DNA from: Arthrobacter sp. PsM3
GTDB taxonomy: Bacteria > Actinomycetota > Actinomycetes > Actinomycetales > Micrococcaceae
Length of the DNA: 64,000 nucleotides
Direction: 5' to 3'
NCBI RefSeq assembly: GCF_030433895.1
Contig: NZ_JARUXE010000021.1
Span: forward strand, 1 to 64,000
The notes beneath the pieces were generated by a model. The model saw only the letters and a list, made by a program, of their open reading frames with translations, was not told the DNA's origin and did not search any database. Both the position numbers and the translations under genes were made by a program. Shown here in pieces: positions 1 to 8,783 of this stretch (position 1 is the first letter of the stretch; each line of letters opens with the position of its first letter).

Positions 1-25
1 GGGCCGGTGGATGATCCACCGGCCC
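1..25 (-). terminator. Rho-independent-type hairpin downstream of pnp
   Basis: A perfect 10-bp inverted repeat (GGGCCGGTGG, loop ATGAT, CCACCGGCCC) lies 22 bp past the pnp stop codon. Its position and GC-rich stem fit the end of the rpsO-pnp unit. The following sequence is outside the window, so a U-tract cannot be checked. Confidence 0.6.
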
Positions 26-46
26 CGCTGCTTGGAACAGCAAAGA

Positions 47-2305
47 CTACTCTGCGGACTCCAGGGAGGCCTCGGCGTTGTCGGGGTTCTCTGAGTTCCC
101 AGTCCCTGCTTCGTCAGCCACAACGGGAGACAGGGAGAGCTTGCCGCGGTCATCGATCTTGGTGATTTCCACCTGGATCTTCTGGCCGACGGAGACGACG
201 TCATCGACGTTGTCCACGCGCTTGCCGCCGGCGATCTTCCGCAGCTCGGAGATGTGCAGCAGACCGTCCTTGCCCGGAGTCAGGGAAACGAAGGCGCCGA
301 AGGTGGTGGTCTTGACGACCGTGCCCAGGTAGCGCTCGCCGATTTCCGGGATCTGCGGGTTGGCGATGGCGTTGATCGCGGACCGTGCTGCGTCGGCAGA
401 CGGGCCGTTCGTGGCGCCGATGTAGACCGTTCCGTCGTCCTCGATCGAGATGTCGGCTCCGGTGTCTTCCTGGATCTGGTTGATCATCTTGCCCTTCGGG
501 CCGATGACCTCGCCGATCTTGTCTACCGGGATCTTGACCGCGATGACGCGCGGCGCGAACTCGGAGAGCTCGTCCGGGGTGTCGATCGCGGAGTTGAGGA
601 CGTCCAGGATGTGCAGGCGGGCTTCGCGGGCCTGCTTCAGGGCGGCTGCCAGGACGGAGGCCGGGATGCCGTCGAGCTTCGTGTCCAGCTGGATGGCCGT
701 GACGAACTCAGCGGTACCGGCGACCTTAAAGTCCATGTCACCGAAGGCATCTTCGGCGCCGAGGATATCGGTCAGGGCGGCGTAGCGGGTCTGGCCGTCA
801 ACCTGGTCGGAGACCAGGCCCATGGCGATACCGGCAACAGCGGCCTTCAGCGGCACACCTGCGTTGAGCAGGGACAGCGTGGAGGCGCAGACGGAACCCA
901 TCGACGTCGAACCGTTGGAGCTGAGAGCCTCAGACACCTGGCGGATGGCGTAGGGGAATTCCTCGCGGGACGGCAGCACCGGCATGATGGCGCGCTCAGC
1001 GAGGGCACCGTGGCCGATTTCGCGGCGCTTCGGGGAACCAACGCGGCCTGTCTCGCCGGTGGAGTACGGCGGGAAGTTGTAGTTGTGCATGTAGCGCTTG
1101 CGCGTCACGGGAGACAGCGAGTCGATCTGCTGTTCCATCTTGAGCATGTTCAGCGTGGTGACACCCATGATCTGGGTCTCGCCGCGTTCGAAGATGGCAG
1201 AGCCGTGGACGCGGGGCAGAACTTCAACCTCGGCGGTGAGCTGGCGGATGTCCGTCAGGCCACGGCCGTCGATGCGGATCTGGTCCGTGAGGATGCGCTG
1301 GCGCACAACGTGTTTGGTGACGGAGCGAAAGGCTGCGGACAGCTCCTTCTCGCGGCCTTCGAACTGGCCGGCCAGGGAAGAGGTGACCTCGTCCTTGAGC
1401 GCATCCGATGCGGTGTCGCGTTCCTGCTTGTCGGCGATCTGGAAGACAGCGGCCAGCTTCTCGGCGGCAGCGGACTCCACAGCGGCGTAGACGTCGTCCT
1501 GGTAGTCCAGGAAGACCGGGAACTCGACGGTCGGCTTGGCGGCGCGGGCCGCCAGGTCCGACTGGGCGTCGCAGAGGGCCTTGATGAACGGCTTGGCGGC
1601 CTCGAGGCCCTCCGAAACGACCTCTTCGGTCGGGGCGGTGGCGCCCTGTTCCTTGATGAGGTTCCAGGAGTTGTCGGTGGCTTCGGCTTCAACCATCATG
1701 ATGGCGACGTCGTCGCCCTTGACGCGGCCGGCAACGACCATGTTGAAGACGGCGTTCTCAAGCTGGGAGTGCTTCGGGAACGCAACCCACTGCGAGCCGT
1801 GCTCGTCGGCGATGAGGGCGACGCGGACGCCGCCGATCGGGCCGGAGAAGGGCAGGCCGGAAAGCTGGGTGGACATCGAGGAAGCGTTGATCGCTACGAC
1901 GTCGTAGAGCTCGTCCGGGTTGATGGACAGTACGGTCACAACGATCTGGACCTCGTTGCGCAGGCCCTTGACGAAGGCGGGGCGCAGCGGGCGGTCCATC
2001 AGGCGGCAGGCCAGGATGGCTTCCGTGGAGGGACGGCCTTCACGGCGGAAGAACGAGCCCGGGATGCGGCCGGCGGCGTACATACGCTCTTCGACGTCGA
2101 CGGTCAGCGGGAAGAAGTCGAATCCTTCACGCGGGTGCTTTCCGGCGGTGGTGGCGGACAGCAGTGCGGTCTCTTCGTCGAGGTAGACCATCGCTGCGCC
2201 GGCTGCCTGCTTGGCAAGGCGGCCGGTTTCAAAGCGGATTACACGCTTGCCGAAACGGCCATTGTCAATGACTGCTTCTGAGAACTGGATTTCGGGACCC
2301 TCCAT
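47..2305 (-). CDS. pnp: Polyribonucleotide nucleotidyltransferase (PNPase)
   Basis: PNPase is a cytosolic, phosphate-dependent 3'-5' exoribonuclease that degrades RNA to nucleoside diphosphates and can add 3' tails. The 752-residue product has the full family layout: first RNase PH-like domain (about 15-150), helical domain (about 240-325), catalytic second RNase PH domain (about 340-555, with GETQ and the [11 protein letters not shown] stretch), KH domain near 600-655 ([12 protein letters not shown]) and S1 domain near 665-735 ([19 protein letters not shown]), then an acidic tail. The ATG start follows GGAGGTGA at good spacing. It lies downstream of rpsO, as in most bacteria, but a strong hairpin separates the two and the 248-bp gap could hold its own promoter or a processing site. 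Confidence 0.98.
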   Translation of the reverse strand: MEGPEIQFSEAVIDNGRFGKRVIRFETGRLAKQAAGAAMVYLDEETALLSATTAGKHPREGFDFFPLTVDVEERMYAAGRIPGSFFRREGRPSTEAILACRLMDRPLRPAFVKGLRNEVQIVVTVLSINPDELYDVVAINASSMSTQLSGLPFSGPIGGVRVALIADEHGSQWVAFPKHSQLENAVFNMVVAGRVKGDDVAIMMVEAEATDNSWNLIKEQGATAPTEEVVSEGLEAAKPFIKALCDAQSDLAARAAKPTVEFPVFLDYQDDVYAAVESAAAEKLAAVFQIADKQERDTASDALKDEVTSSLAGQFEGREKELSAAFRSVTKHVVRQRILTDQIRIDGRGLTDIRQLTAEVEVLPRVHGSAIFERGETQIMGVTTLNMLKMEQQIDSLSPVTRKRYMHNYNFPPYSTGETGRVGSPKRREIGHGALAERAIMPVLPSREEFPYAIRQVSEALSSNGSTSMGSVCASTLSLLNAGVPLKAAVAGIAMGLVSDQVDGQTRYAALTDILGAEDAFGDMDFKVAGTAEFVTAIQLDTKLDGIPASVLAAALKQAREARLHILDVLNSAIDTPDELSEFAPRVIAVKIPVDKIGEVIGPKGKMINQIQEDTGADISIEDDGTVYIGATNGPSADAARSAINAIANPQIPEIGERYLGTVVKTTTFGAFVSLTPGKDGLLHISELRKIAGGKRVDNVDDVVSVGQKIQVEITKIDDRGKLSLSPVVADEAGTGNSENPDNAEASLESAE

Positions 2306-2311
2306 AGAGAG

Positions 2312-2319
2312 TCACCTCC
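2312..2319 (-). promoter_or_regulatory. Strong ribosome binding site of pnp
   Basis: On the minus strand GGAGGTGA stands 6 bases before the pnp ATG, a near-perfect anti-16S match. It fixes the start codon. Confidence 0.85.
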
Positions 2320-2509
2320 GTTTCATGGTTCACGGAGTCCAGCCGCATCAACCCAGCCCAGCATCTGTCTGCTGGACTGCACTGCACCCGGTCATCGATC
2401 GAGACCCACGGGCCTGGGCTTCATCCCTTGAAGCCGTTCCCGGAGATCACTACCGAAGACCGCGAATGCGTGATGCGGTTGATCCTCCTGTTGAGTTTTG
2501 TTTGAAGAA

Positions 2510-2543
2510 GGGCGGCCCTTTCCGTCGCGGAAGGGGCCGCCCC
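2510..2543 (-). terminator. Hairpin terminator after rpsO
   Basis: On the minus strand, GGGGCGGCCCCTTCC and GGAAAGGGCCGCCC pair across a short GCGAC loop, followed by TTCTTCAAAC. It begins 10 bp past the rpsO stop. It may end or attenuate the rpsO transcript before pnp, or act as an RNase cleavage site as in the enterobacterial rpsO-pnp spacer (inference). Confidence 0.7.
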
Positions 2544-2553
2544 CTAAAGCTGA

Positions 2554-2823
2554 CTAGCGGCGCAGGCCGAGACGCTCGATGAGCGCACGGTAGCGGGTGA
2601 TGTCAGTGTTCTTGAGGTAGGTCAGCATGCGCTTGCGACGACCGACCATGGCCAGCAGACCGCGCTGGGTGTGGTAATCGTGCTTGTGCACCTTCATGTG
2701 CTCAGTGAGATCCTTGATCCGCTGAGTCAGGACTGCAACCTGGACCTCCGGCGAACCGGTGTCACCCTCGGACGTTGCGAAATCCTTGATGATGGACTGC
2801 TTTACAGCGGCTTCAAGTGCCAC
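2554..2823 (-). CDS. rpsO: 30S ribosomal protein S15
   Basis: S15 binds the central domain of 16S rRNA early in assembly of the small subunit and forms an intersubunit bridge. The 89-residue product has the normal family length and typical features: the TGSPEVQVA stretch, [15 protein letters not shown], and the basic [12 protein letters not shown] helix. The start is GTG, preceded by AGGAG with 6-base spacing. It sits upstream of pnp in the standard order, but its usual upstream neighbour ribF is displaced by the kynA-kynU genes. Confidence 0.98.
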   Translation of the reverse strand: MALEAAVKQSIIKDFATSEGDTGSPEVQVAVLTQRIKDLTEHMKVHKHDYHTQRGLLAMVGRRKRMLTYLKNTDITRYRALIERLGLRR

Positions 2824-2982
2824 GATAACTCCTAGAGATGTGCCGTGAGGCCCGAATCAGTAACTCACTGCCGGGGGTGCCGCGCCGGTATCCCGCCTCC
2901 GAAGAGGGAGTTTCCCGTACACAACAAGAACCAGCCGCCACGGACTGCAGCCGGATCCAACGTTTAGTTTACCGGCACGCCG

Positions 2983-4302
2983 CTAATCTTGTCGAAACGG
3001 CTGGTCCCGGGGCTGTCCGGAGGGGTCCCCCGCCAGCCGTTCGCGGATGGCGGCCACGCCGCGGTAGAGCTCGGTGAAGGAAGTGCTCAGCGGGGACAGC
3101 CCGATCCGGATGCCCTGCGGCGCCCGGAAATCCGGAATGACGTCCTGCTCCCAGAGCGCCGCGGTCATCTCCCGGAACGCCGGGTGGTCCACCGTAATGT
3201 GGCTGCCGCGCAGCTCCGGGTCCCGCGGCGTCGAGAGTTCAACCCCCGCCGGGGCGAGCCAGGCATCGTGGAGTTCGATGGCGAACCCGGTCAGCAGCCG
3301 GGACTTCTCCCGGACGGCGGCCATGCCCACCTCCTCGAGCAGGTCCAGGGTGCCGCGCATGGCGAGCATCCCGAAGATCGCCGGGGTGCCGCTGAGGAAG
3401 CCGCGGATTCCGGCGGCGGCCTCATAGCCGGGCCCCATTTCGAAAGCGTCCTTGCGTCCCATCCAGCCCCAGATCGGCTGCTGCAGTCCCGGCAGGTGCC
3501 GGGCGTTGACGTAGGCGAAGGCTGGCGAGCCCGGTCCCCCGTTGAGGTACTTGTAGGTGCAGCCGGCGGCGAAGTCGACGCCGGCGGCGTCCAGCGCGAT
3601 CTCCACCGAACCGGCGGAATGGCACAGGTCCCACACCACCAGCGCGCCGGCGTCGTGCACGGCAGCGGTGATGCCCGGCAGGTCCGCGAGGAACCCGGAG
3701 CGGTAGGCGATCTGGCTCAGGACCACGACGGCGGTGGCCGGGCCGGTGGCGGCGCGCACCTGCTCGACGGTCACGCCGGACGAGGGATCGGCTTCGATCC
3801 AGCGCAGCGTCAGTCCTTCTTCGCGGGCGATGCCCTCGACGAGGTAGCGGTCGGTGGGGAAATTGTCCGTGTCCAGCACGATTTCGGTGCGTGCCGGGTC
3901 GGTGACCGCGGCCAGCGCAGCCCGGATCAACTTGTACAGGACCACCGTGGTGGAGTCGGCGATGATGGTCTGCCCCGGACCGGCGCCGAGCACGGCGCGG
4001 CCGAGCTGGTCACCAATGGACTGCGGGAGTTCCAGCCACTCCTCGTCCCAGCCGCGGATCAGCCGGCCGCCCCAGCTGTCCTGGATGAAGCTGCTGATGT
4101 CCGTGACCGTGCGCTTGAGCGGGCGGCCCAGGGAGTTGCCGTCCAGGTAGGACAGGTCCGTGTCTGTTCCGATGAAGTGGCCGCGGTAGGCGGCCAGCGG
4201 GTCGGCGGCGTCCAGGTCGCGGGCACGCTGCAACAGCGCTGTGTCCTTGCCGGCGGTAGCCTGTGCCGCAGGCCCCGCCGTTTCCGGCTGAAGGGCGCTC
4301 AC
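2983..4302 (-). CDS. kynU: Kynureninase
   Basis: Kynureninase is a PLP enzyme that cleaves L-kynurenine to anthranilate and L-alanine (or 3-hydroxykynurenine to 3-hydroxyanthranilate) in tryptophan catabolism. The 439-residue protein is of usual size. It shows YLDGNSLGRPL near the N-terminus, the cofactor-binding Asp/His region WDLCHSAGSVEI, and the PLP lysine in CTYKYLNGGPGSPAF (about residue 250). The GTG start overlaps the TGA of kynA (GTGA), so the two genes are translationally coupled. No kynurenine formamidase gene lies beside them. The pair is inserted between ribF and rpsO. Confidence 0.95.
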   Translation of the reverse strand: MSALQPETAGPAAQATAGKDTALLQRARDLDAADPLAAYRGHFIGTDTDLSYLDGNSLGRPLKRTVTDISSFIQDSWGGRLIRGWDEEWLELPQSIGDQLGRAVLGAGPGQTIIADSTTVVLYKLIRAALAAVTDPARTEIVLDTDNFPTDRYLVEGIAREEGLTLRWIEADPSSGVTVEQVRAATGPATAVVVLSQIAYRSGFLADLPGITAAVHDAGALVVWDLCHSAGSVEIALDAAGVDFAAGCTYKYLNGGPGSPAFAYVNARHLPGLQQPIWGWMGRKDAFEMGPGYEAAAGIRGFLSGTPAIFGMLAMRGTLDLLEEVGMAAVREKSRLLTGFAIELHDAWLAPAGVELSTPRDPELRGSHITVDHPAFREMTAALWEQDVIPDFRAPQGIRIGLSPLSTSFTELYRGVAAIRERLAGDPSGQPRDQPFRQD

Positions 4303-5153
4303 TGGCCGATCTCCGTCCGGACGGCGAACAGCTCCGGGAAGAACGTCAGTTCCAGCGCCTTCTGCAGGAAGGCCGCGCCGCTGGAGCCGCCGGTGCCGGA
4401 CTTCATGCCGATAGTGCGCTGCACCGTGCGCAGGTGCCGGAAGCGCCAGAGCTGGAAGTTGTCCTCCAGGTCCACGAGTTCCTCGCAGGCCTCGTAGGCG
4501 CCCCAGTTGTCCGCCGCGTTCTCGTAGATGTACTTGAAGACCGGGACGAGCTCGGCGCAGAACTCATGCGCCCGGGTGACATCCCGCTCCAGCAGCGAGG
4601 CGGGAACGTCGAAACCCTGCCGCTTGAGGTAGGCAAGGAAGTCGTCGTAGATGCTCGGGGACTCGAGAATCTCCAGCAGCATCGCGTGCGCCTCGGGATC
4701 GGATTCGAACACCGGCAGCATCTTGCGGTTTTTGTTGCCGAGCAGGAACTCGACCGCGCGGTACTGGCTGGACTGGAATCCGGAGGAGTTGCCCAGGAAG
4801 CCGCGGAACTGCGAGTACTCGGTCGGCGTGAGCGTGGCCAGCACGGACCACTGCTCAGTCAGGGTTTTCTGGATGTGCTTGACCCGGGCGATCGCCTTCA
4901 ACGCCGAGCCGAGATCATCGGAGCGCAGCCACGCGGCGGCGCTGCGGAGCTCGTGCAGGACCAGTTTGAGCCACAGTTCGGTGGTCTGGTGCTGGATGAT
5001 GAACAGCATCTCGTCGTGGTGCTCCGGGGCGCTGACCGGCTGCTGGGCGCTCAGGAGCGTCGGCAGCTGCAGGTAGGACGCGTAGCTCATCTTTGAGCTG
5101 AAGTCCCGGACAATATCCTTGTCCAGCTCCCTGGTATTTTTCTCTATCGTCAC
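4299..5153 (-). CDS. kynA: Tryptophan 2,3-dioxygenase
   Basis: This heme enzyme opens the indole ring of L-tryptophan to give N-formylkynurenine, the first step of the kynurenine pathway. Family signatures include SYASYLQLPTLL near the N-terminus, the heme-binding HHDEMLFIIQHQTTELW region, SGFQSSQYR and, near the C-terminus, WRFRHLRTVQRTIG. I place the start at a GTG (5153), preceded by GGAAGG at 8 bases, which gives 284 residues as expected. The open frame continues further upstream, but that extension does not resemble the family. kynA overlaps kynU and begins 46 bp past ribF. Confidence 0.95.
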   Translation of the reverse strand: MTIEKNTRELDKDIVRDFSSKMSYASYLQLPTLLSAQQPVSAPEHHDEMLFIIQHQTTELWLKLVLHELRSAAAWLRSDDLGSALKAIARVKHIQKTLTEQWSVLATLTPTEYSQFRGFLGNSSGFQSSQYRAVEFLLGNKNRKMLPVFESDPEAHAMLLEILESPSIYDDFLAYLKRQGFDVPASLLERDVTRAHEFCAELVPVFKYIYENAADNWGAYEACEELVDLEDNFQLWRFRHLRTVQRTIGMKSGTGGSSGAAFLQKALELTFFPELFAVRTEIGQ

Positions 5154-5199
5154 GTCTCTTGCCTTCCTTGCGCAATGGCGCACCGGTTCGGCGCAGCGG

Positions 5200-6234
5200 T
5201 CAGCGCGCGTACAGAATGTTGTGGGCCTGGACCACGTCCAGGCGCATCTGCTCCACCAACGCTTCAGGGCCACGGTACGCCACCATTCCCCGGAGCCGGG
5301 CGACAAATTCGACCACTACTGTCTGGCCGTACAGATCGAAGTCCTCGACGGCCTCGTCCGGCCGGTCGATCACGTGCGCCTCGACCTGCCGGCTGACGCC
5401 GTCGAAGGTGGGGTTGGAGCCGACGGAAATGGCGGCGGGCCAGCGCGTGCCGGCCTGGTCCACGAGCCAGCCGGCGTAGATGCCGTCCGCGGGGATGTAG
5501 CCGCTCGCGTCGGAGGCGAGGTTGGCGGTCGGGAAGCCGAGGTCGCGGCCACGCGCGGCGCCGTGGACCACCTCACCACGCATCCGGTGCGACCTTCCCA
5601 GGACGGCCGCCGCGGTGGCGACGTCGCCCTCCCGCAGTGCCTCGCGCACCCAGGTGGAGGAGCAGCGGCGGTCCTTGCCGTCGTCGCCGTCGTGCATGCC
5701 GCCGTCGCCGTCATCGTCCACATCACTGTGTACTTCGCCGTGCAGCGGAAAGCCCTCCGAGCCGAACTCGCTGATGACCAGCACCTCGAAGCCGAGCTTC
5801 CTGCCGAGTTCCTCCATGGTCTCCAGGTCTCCGGAGTTGTTCCGGCCGAACCTGGCGTCGTGGCCGATCACCACGTGGCTCGCCTTCAGGCTGCCGACCA
5901 GGACGTCGGCGACGAATTCTTCGGGGGTGAGGCTGGCAAGCTCAAGGGAGTACTTCATCACGAGCACGGCGTCGAGGCCCAGCTCACCGAGCGCCACCAA
6001 CTTGTCTTCCAAGCCCATGATCAGCTCAGGGGCGGATTCGGGCCGGTGGACCTGCGCGGGATGCGGGTCGAAGGTGATGGCGACGGCCCGGGCGTGGTTC
6101 AGGCGGGCGACGCGGATGAGCTGCGAGAGCACCTGCTGATGGCCGCGGTGCACACCGTCGAAATTGCCGAAGGTAACGACGGAGGGACCAAAGTCCGCCG
6201 GGACTTCGGACGGATCGTTCCAGATATGGACCAT
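5200..6234 (-). CDS. ribF: Bifunctional riboflavin kinase / FAD synthetase
   Basis: RibF phosphorylates riboflavin to FMN and adenylates FMN to FAD. The N-terminal adenylyltransferase domain shows TFGNFDGVHRGHQ (about residues 22-34), a GHDARFG motif and an S/TWVREAL motif. The C-terminal kinase domain shows GRDLGFPTANL and ADGIYAGW. The 344-residue length is slightly above usual because of an Asp/Gly-rich insertion just before the STWV motif (SDVDDDGDGGMHDGDDGKD). The start chosen is ATG 6234; an in-frame TTG lies one codon upstream. In many bacteria ribF follows truB; here about 10.6 kb of other genes separates them. Confidence 0.97.
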   Translation of the reverse strand: MVHIWNDPSEVPADFGPSVVTFGNFDGVHRGHQQVLSQLIRVARLNHARAVAITFDPHPAQVHRPESAPELIMGLEDKLVALGELGLDAVLVMKYSLELASLTPEEFVADVLVGSLKASHVVIGHDARFGRNNSGDLETMEELGRKLGFEVLVISEFGSEGFPLHGEVHSDVDDDGDGGMHDGDDGKDRRCSSTWVREALREGDVATAAAVLGRSHRMRGEVVHGAARGRDLGFPTANLASDASGYIPADGIYAGWLVDQAGTRWPAAISVGSNPTFDGVSRQVEAHVIDRPDEAVEDFDLYGQTVVVEFVARLRGMVAYRGPEALVEQMRLDVVQAHNILYAR

Positions 6235-6447
6235 CAACCTCGCCTTTTGCTTCCTGCCATGTGCTCCTCCGGAGACACCTGCCGGCTCCGGAACTCTCCT
6301 AGATTACCCGCAAACGCCGCGGGCTTCCGACGGCGCTGCCCTGCCCCGGGCGGTGTCCTTTCCCGTTCCGGGGGCCCGGACTACGATGCAAGGGCAACAG
6401 CCCGGCGGTGTCTGTGCGGGCGCCGTTTCCAGCGAGGGCTGCACTGA

Positions 6448-7065
6448 GTGCGGCTGAAGGAGCACCACACGACCGAGCTCCGAGACAGACTGAGCCAGAT
6501 CCCGGTAGACCAGATTACCGGAATGCTCGGCACCGACCGGCAGACGGCGCAGGCTGCGGTGGAGGCCGCCGTACCCACGCTGCCGGCCGGCATGCACAAC
6601 AACGCGCAGGCTTCCGGCGGCGCGGCGGCGCTGGAGTCTGCGCTCAGCCAGCACCGGGACGGGCTGATGGAGGGCGGCGTCGATGTCTCGCAGGTGGACA
6701 CCGCGGATGGTGAGAAGATCGTGAGCCACGTCTTCGGCGGGCAGCAGGACCAGGTGGCCAGCCAGCTGGCCGGGACCCCGCAACTCGGTGGCGTGGGTGG
6801 GGACCTGGTCAAGAAGCTGCTGCCGATCCTGGCCCCGATTGTCATGTCCTACCTTGCCAACAAGGTCCTCGGGGGGCGCGGACAGTCCTCCGGGGCCGGC
6901 AGCGCAGGCGGCGCGGGCGGGTCCGGACAGGCCGGCGGCATTGACCTCGGCGGAATTCTGGGCGGGTTCCTTGGCGGTGCTGCCGGCGGCGCGGGTGCCG
7001 GCGGTGGGATGGGCGTCACCGGCGGACTGGGCGGAATCCTGGGCGGTCTGTTCGGCAAACAGTAG
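6448..7065 (+). CDS. DUF937 family protein (YidB-like)
   Basis: The 205-residue protein matches the DUF937 pattern: IPVDQITGMLGTDRQTAQAAVEAAVPTLPAGM at the start (read here in parts: IPVDQI, TDRQTAQAAVEAAVP, LPAGM), then a Gln-rich middle, LLPILAPIVMSYL, and a C-terminal low-complexity tail rich in GlyGly, GlyGlyIle and GlyAla repeats (about 145-203). The function of DUF937 proteins is unknown. The start is a GTG; a weak GAGGG lies 10 bases upstream. It is divergent from ribF and is the first gene of the block inserted between ribF and truB. Confidence 0.8.
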   Translation: MRLKEHHTTELRDRLSQIPVDQITGMLGTDRQTAQAAVEAAVPTLPAGMHNNAQASGGAAALESALSQHRDGLMEGGVDVSQVDTADGEKIVSHVFGGQQDQVASQLAGTPQLGGVGGDLVKKLLPILAPIVMSYLANKVLGGRGQSSGAGSAGGAGGSGQAGGIDLGGILGGFLGGAAGGAGAGGGMGVTGGLGGILGGLFGKQ

Positions 7066-7134
7066 GCCCGGGCCATGGAGTATCGGTGCTGGTAGGGTCA
7101 TCCCAACCGCGCCGGAGACCGCCGGCCGGAGACA

Positions 7135-7608
7135 ATGTTGGGGGACATCATCTTGGACTTCGCGGCCAAAGCGCCACGCCTTGCCACCGTTTGTTTGATT
7201 CTCGCTGCGGGGACGTCGTTGAGCGCCTGCGGCGGCGCAGCGGAAGCAGCCGGGAACCCCGGAATACCGGCGACGGACACAGCAGCATCGTCAGCGGCGT
7301 CCGCACCGGCGTCGTCGGAACCGGCGGCGGGCGGCTACGACGGCTGGTGGAACGCCACACCGGCCAGCGGCAGCACCGCGGGACTCCCCCAGGAAACGGT
7401 GGCCATCAATACGAGGACGAACACGGTGGTCGACGCCTTCAGCCGCAAGATCAACGACGCCGGGCGGCCCACCAGGCTCGCGGATGTGCCCTACACGGTG
7501 GTTCCCGACCCGTCCTGGCCGGCAGAGTCCGTGGTCATCATCGACACGGCGACCAACACGATGATCGAAAACTTCCGCGTCGACCTCAACGGCAACCCAC
7601 TGCGCTAG
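7135..7608 (+). CDS. Small predicted lipoprotein, function unknown
   Basis: The product (157 residues from ATG 7135) starts with a signal peptide: a basic KAPR stretch, the hydrophobic core LATVCLILAAGTS, and a lipobox LSAC at about residues 29-32, so the mature protein would be anchored by a diacylglycerol cysteine. A Ser/Ala/Pro-rich linker follows, then a compact domain of about 95 residues holding two similar stretches, ETVAINTRTNTVVDAFSRK and ESVVIIDTATNTMIENFRV, which look like an internal duplication. An alternative TTG start at 7153, preceded by GGGGGA, would give a more typical short signal peptide. I do not recognise the domain. Confidence 0.7.
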   Translation: MLGDIILDFAAKAPRLATVCLILAAGTSLSACGGAAEAAGNPGIPATDTAASSAASAPASSEPAAGGYDGWWNATPASGSTAGLPQETVAINTRTNTVVDAFSRKINDAGRPTRLADVPYTVVPDPSWPAESVVIIDTATNTMIENFRVDLNGNPLR

Positions 7609-7641
7609 CGCCGCCTCCTCCGCCCGGCACAATGCCGCTGC

Positions 7642-8037
7642 TCAACCGCCCGTTTGCCGTCCTGCTGCACGGTGGTTCCGCCAGTGCAGCAGGACGGCGG
7701 CCAGGATCAGGGGAACGTGGATGCCGGGGAGGTTCTTCGCGAACCATCGCGGCAGGTAGATATCGGTGACGGAGCCTGTCTCGTCACCCAGGTCCTTGGC
7801 CACGGCGGTGAGCGGGCAGTGAAAGCCGTTGGCGGCAAAGACCAGGGTTTCAGCGGTCACGACGCCGGCGGCCAGTCCCACCCGCCGGTCGGTGCGGCCG
7901 CGAGCACCGGCATACAGCACGTAGACCATGCAGGCCTCAATCGTGAACCAGGCAAAGGTGTGGAATGCCTTCACGGCGCGCAGCAGGGAAGCGCGTTCAG
8001 CCTTCCGCAGCTCCCGAGGAGCCTCGAGTCCAGCCAT
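7642..8037 (-). CDS. Conserved small membrane protein, function unknown
   Basis: The 131-residue product has about three hydrophobic segments: FAWFTIEACMVYVLYAG, VGLAAGVVTAETLVFAANG and IHVPLILAAVLLHW. The segment after the second helix (NGFHCPLTAVAKDLGDETG) is hydrophilic and holds a His-Cys pair, and IYLPRWFAKNLPGIHVP precedes the last helix. I cannot assign a function. The start ATG 8037 is chosen because the frame further upstream looks non-coding, though the nearby GGAGG is too close for ideal spacing. Its C-terminus converges on the lipoprotein gene. Confidence 0.6.
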   Translation of the reverse strand: MAGLEAPRELRKAERASLLRAVKAFHTFAWFTIEACMVYVLYAGARGRTDRRVGLAAGVVTAETLVFAANGFHCPLTAVAKDLGDETGSVTDIYLPRWFAKNLPGIHVPLILAAVLLHWRNHRAAGRQTGG

Positions 8038-8403
8038 GCCTCCAGCGTAGCCGCGGTCCGCCGTCGATTCAGAGGCTTTCGGCCCGCGAGGACGTGGGGG
8101 CAGCTGCGCGAGCCAGGCGCTTAGCTCCCGGGGACGGCGGAACAGGATTGTGGCCGGCGTCCCGGGTCGGTCTGGAGGCTGCGCATCACCGCGCGCTTCC
8201 GTGCGAACGAGCGGAAATGCCACCGGATGATCGAGTCCTGGACGAAGAGCCGGGGCAGCAATCCCGGCCGCGATGTCCCGTTGATCCCCGACGGTGCGCT
8301 GCTGCCATCCGGGAAGCCAGCCAATGTCGTCGTCCGCGGAGAACTCGGGCAGCCCGGTGGCCCGTCCGTGGCCGGGCACAAGGCCACGTGCGGCACTGTT
8401 CCC
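8038..8403. other. Gene-free stretch, possible decayed sequence
   Basis: Open frames exist on both strands, but none gives a recognisable protein or has a plausible start with a ribosome binding site. Neighbouring decayed genes suggest it may be degenerated coding DNA (inference). Confidence 0.4.
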
Positions 8404-8682
8404 ATGCCAGAGTTCACCGTCCTCGCGGGCCCTCCAGATTCCGACGCCGAGGTGCTGGCGCTCTACGAGTCAGTGGGCCGGACCGCCTATACCCGGGAAC
8501 CCGAGGTACTCGCCGCCGCCCTCCGCGGTTCCTCGTTCGTCGTCACCGCCCGGAGTGCCGACGGCGGGTTGGTTGGCTTGGCCCGCGCGATCTCCGACGA
8601 CGCGACCATCTGTTACCTGCAGGACACCGAGGGCTCCGATTTCCGCCGGGAACCGTTGCGCGTCTTTGCGCAGTTCCGCTAG
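8404..8682 (+). pseudogene. GNAT acetyltransferase with internal in-frame deletion
   Basis: The 92-codon frame starts like a small GNAT acetyltransferase: FTVLAGPPDSDAEVLALYESV, TREPEVLAAALRGS, FVVTARSADGGLVGLARAISDD, ATICYLQD. In intact family members the sequence then runs through the V/I-HPxxQRxGIG acetyl-CoA loop and about 40 further residues. Here it jumps straight from LQD to TEGSDFRREPLRVFAQFR, which resembles the normal C-terminal end of such proteins. The acetyl-CoA-binding motif is therefore missing, by an apparently clean in-frame deletion of roughly 45-50 codons. It should be inactive as an acetyltransferase, even though the frame is open. Confidence 0.75.
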
Positions 8683-8783
8683 TCCGGGTTGAGCGCGCGG
8701 ACTCCCCCTCGCGAACAGGACCGCTTATCCGAGGATCGATGGATCCCGGCGGCCCAGCCTCGCTCAAGATGCCAGTGTCGGGC

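Noticed and set aside
254..2281. Long open frame antisense to pnp
   Set aside because: It lies fully opposite a certain PNPase gene, has a low-complexity composition typical of GC-rich antisense frames and resembles no family.
8121..8417. Minus-strand frame between the membrane gene and the truncated GNAT
   Set aside because: Composition is not protein-like, it overlaps competing frames equally well and no homology is recognised.
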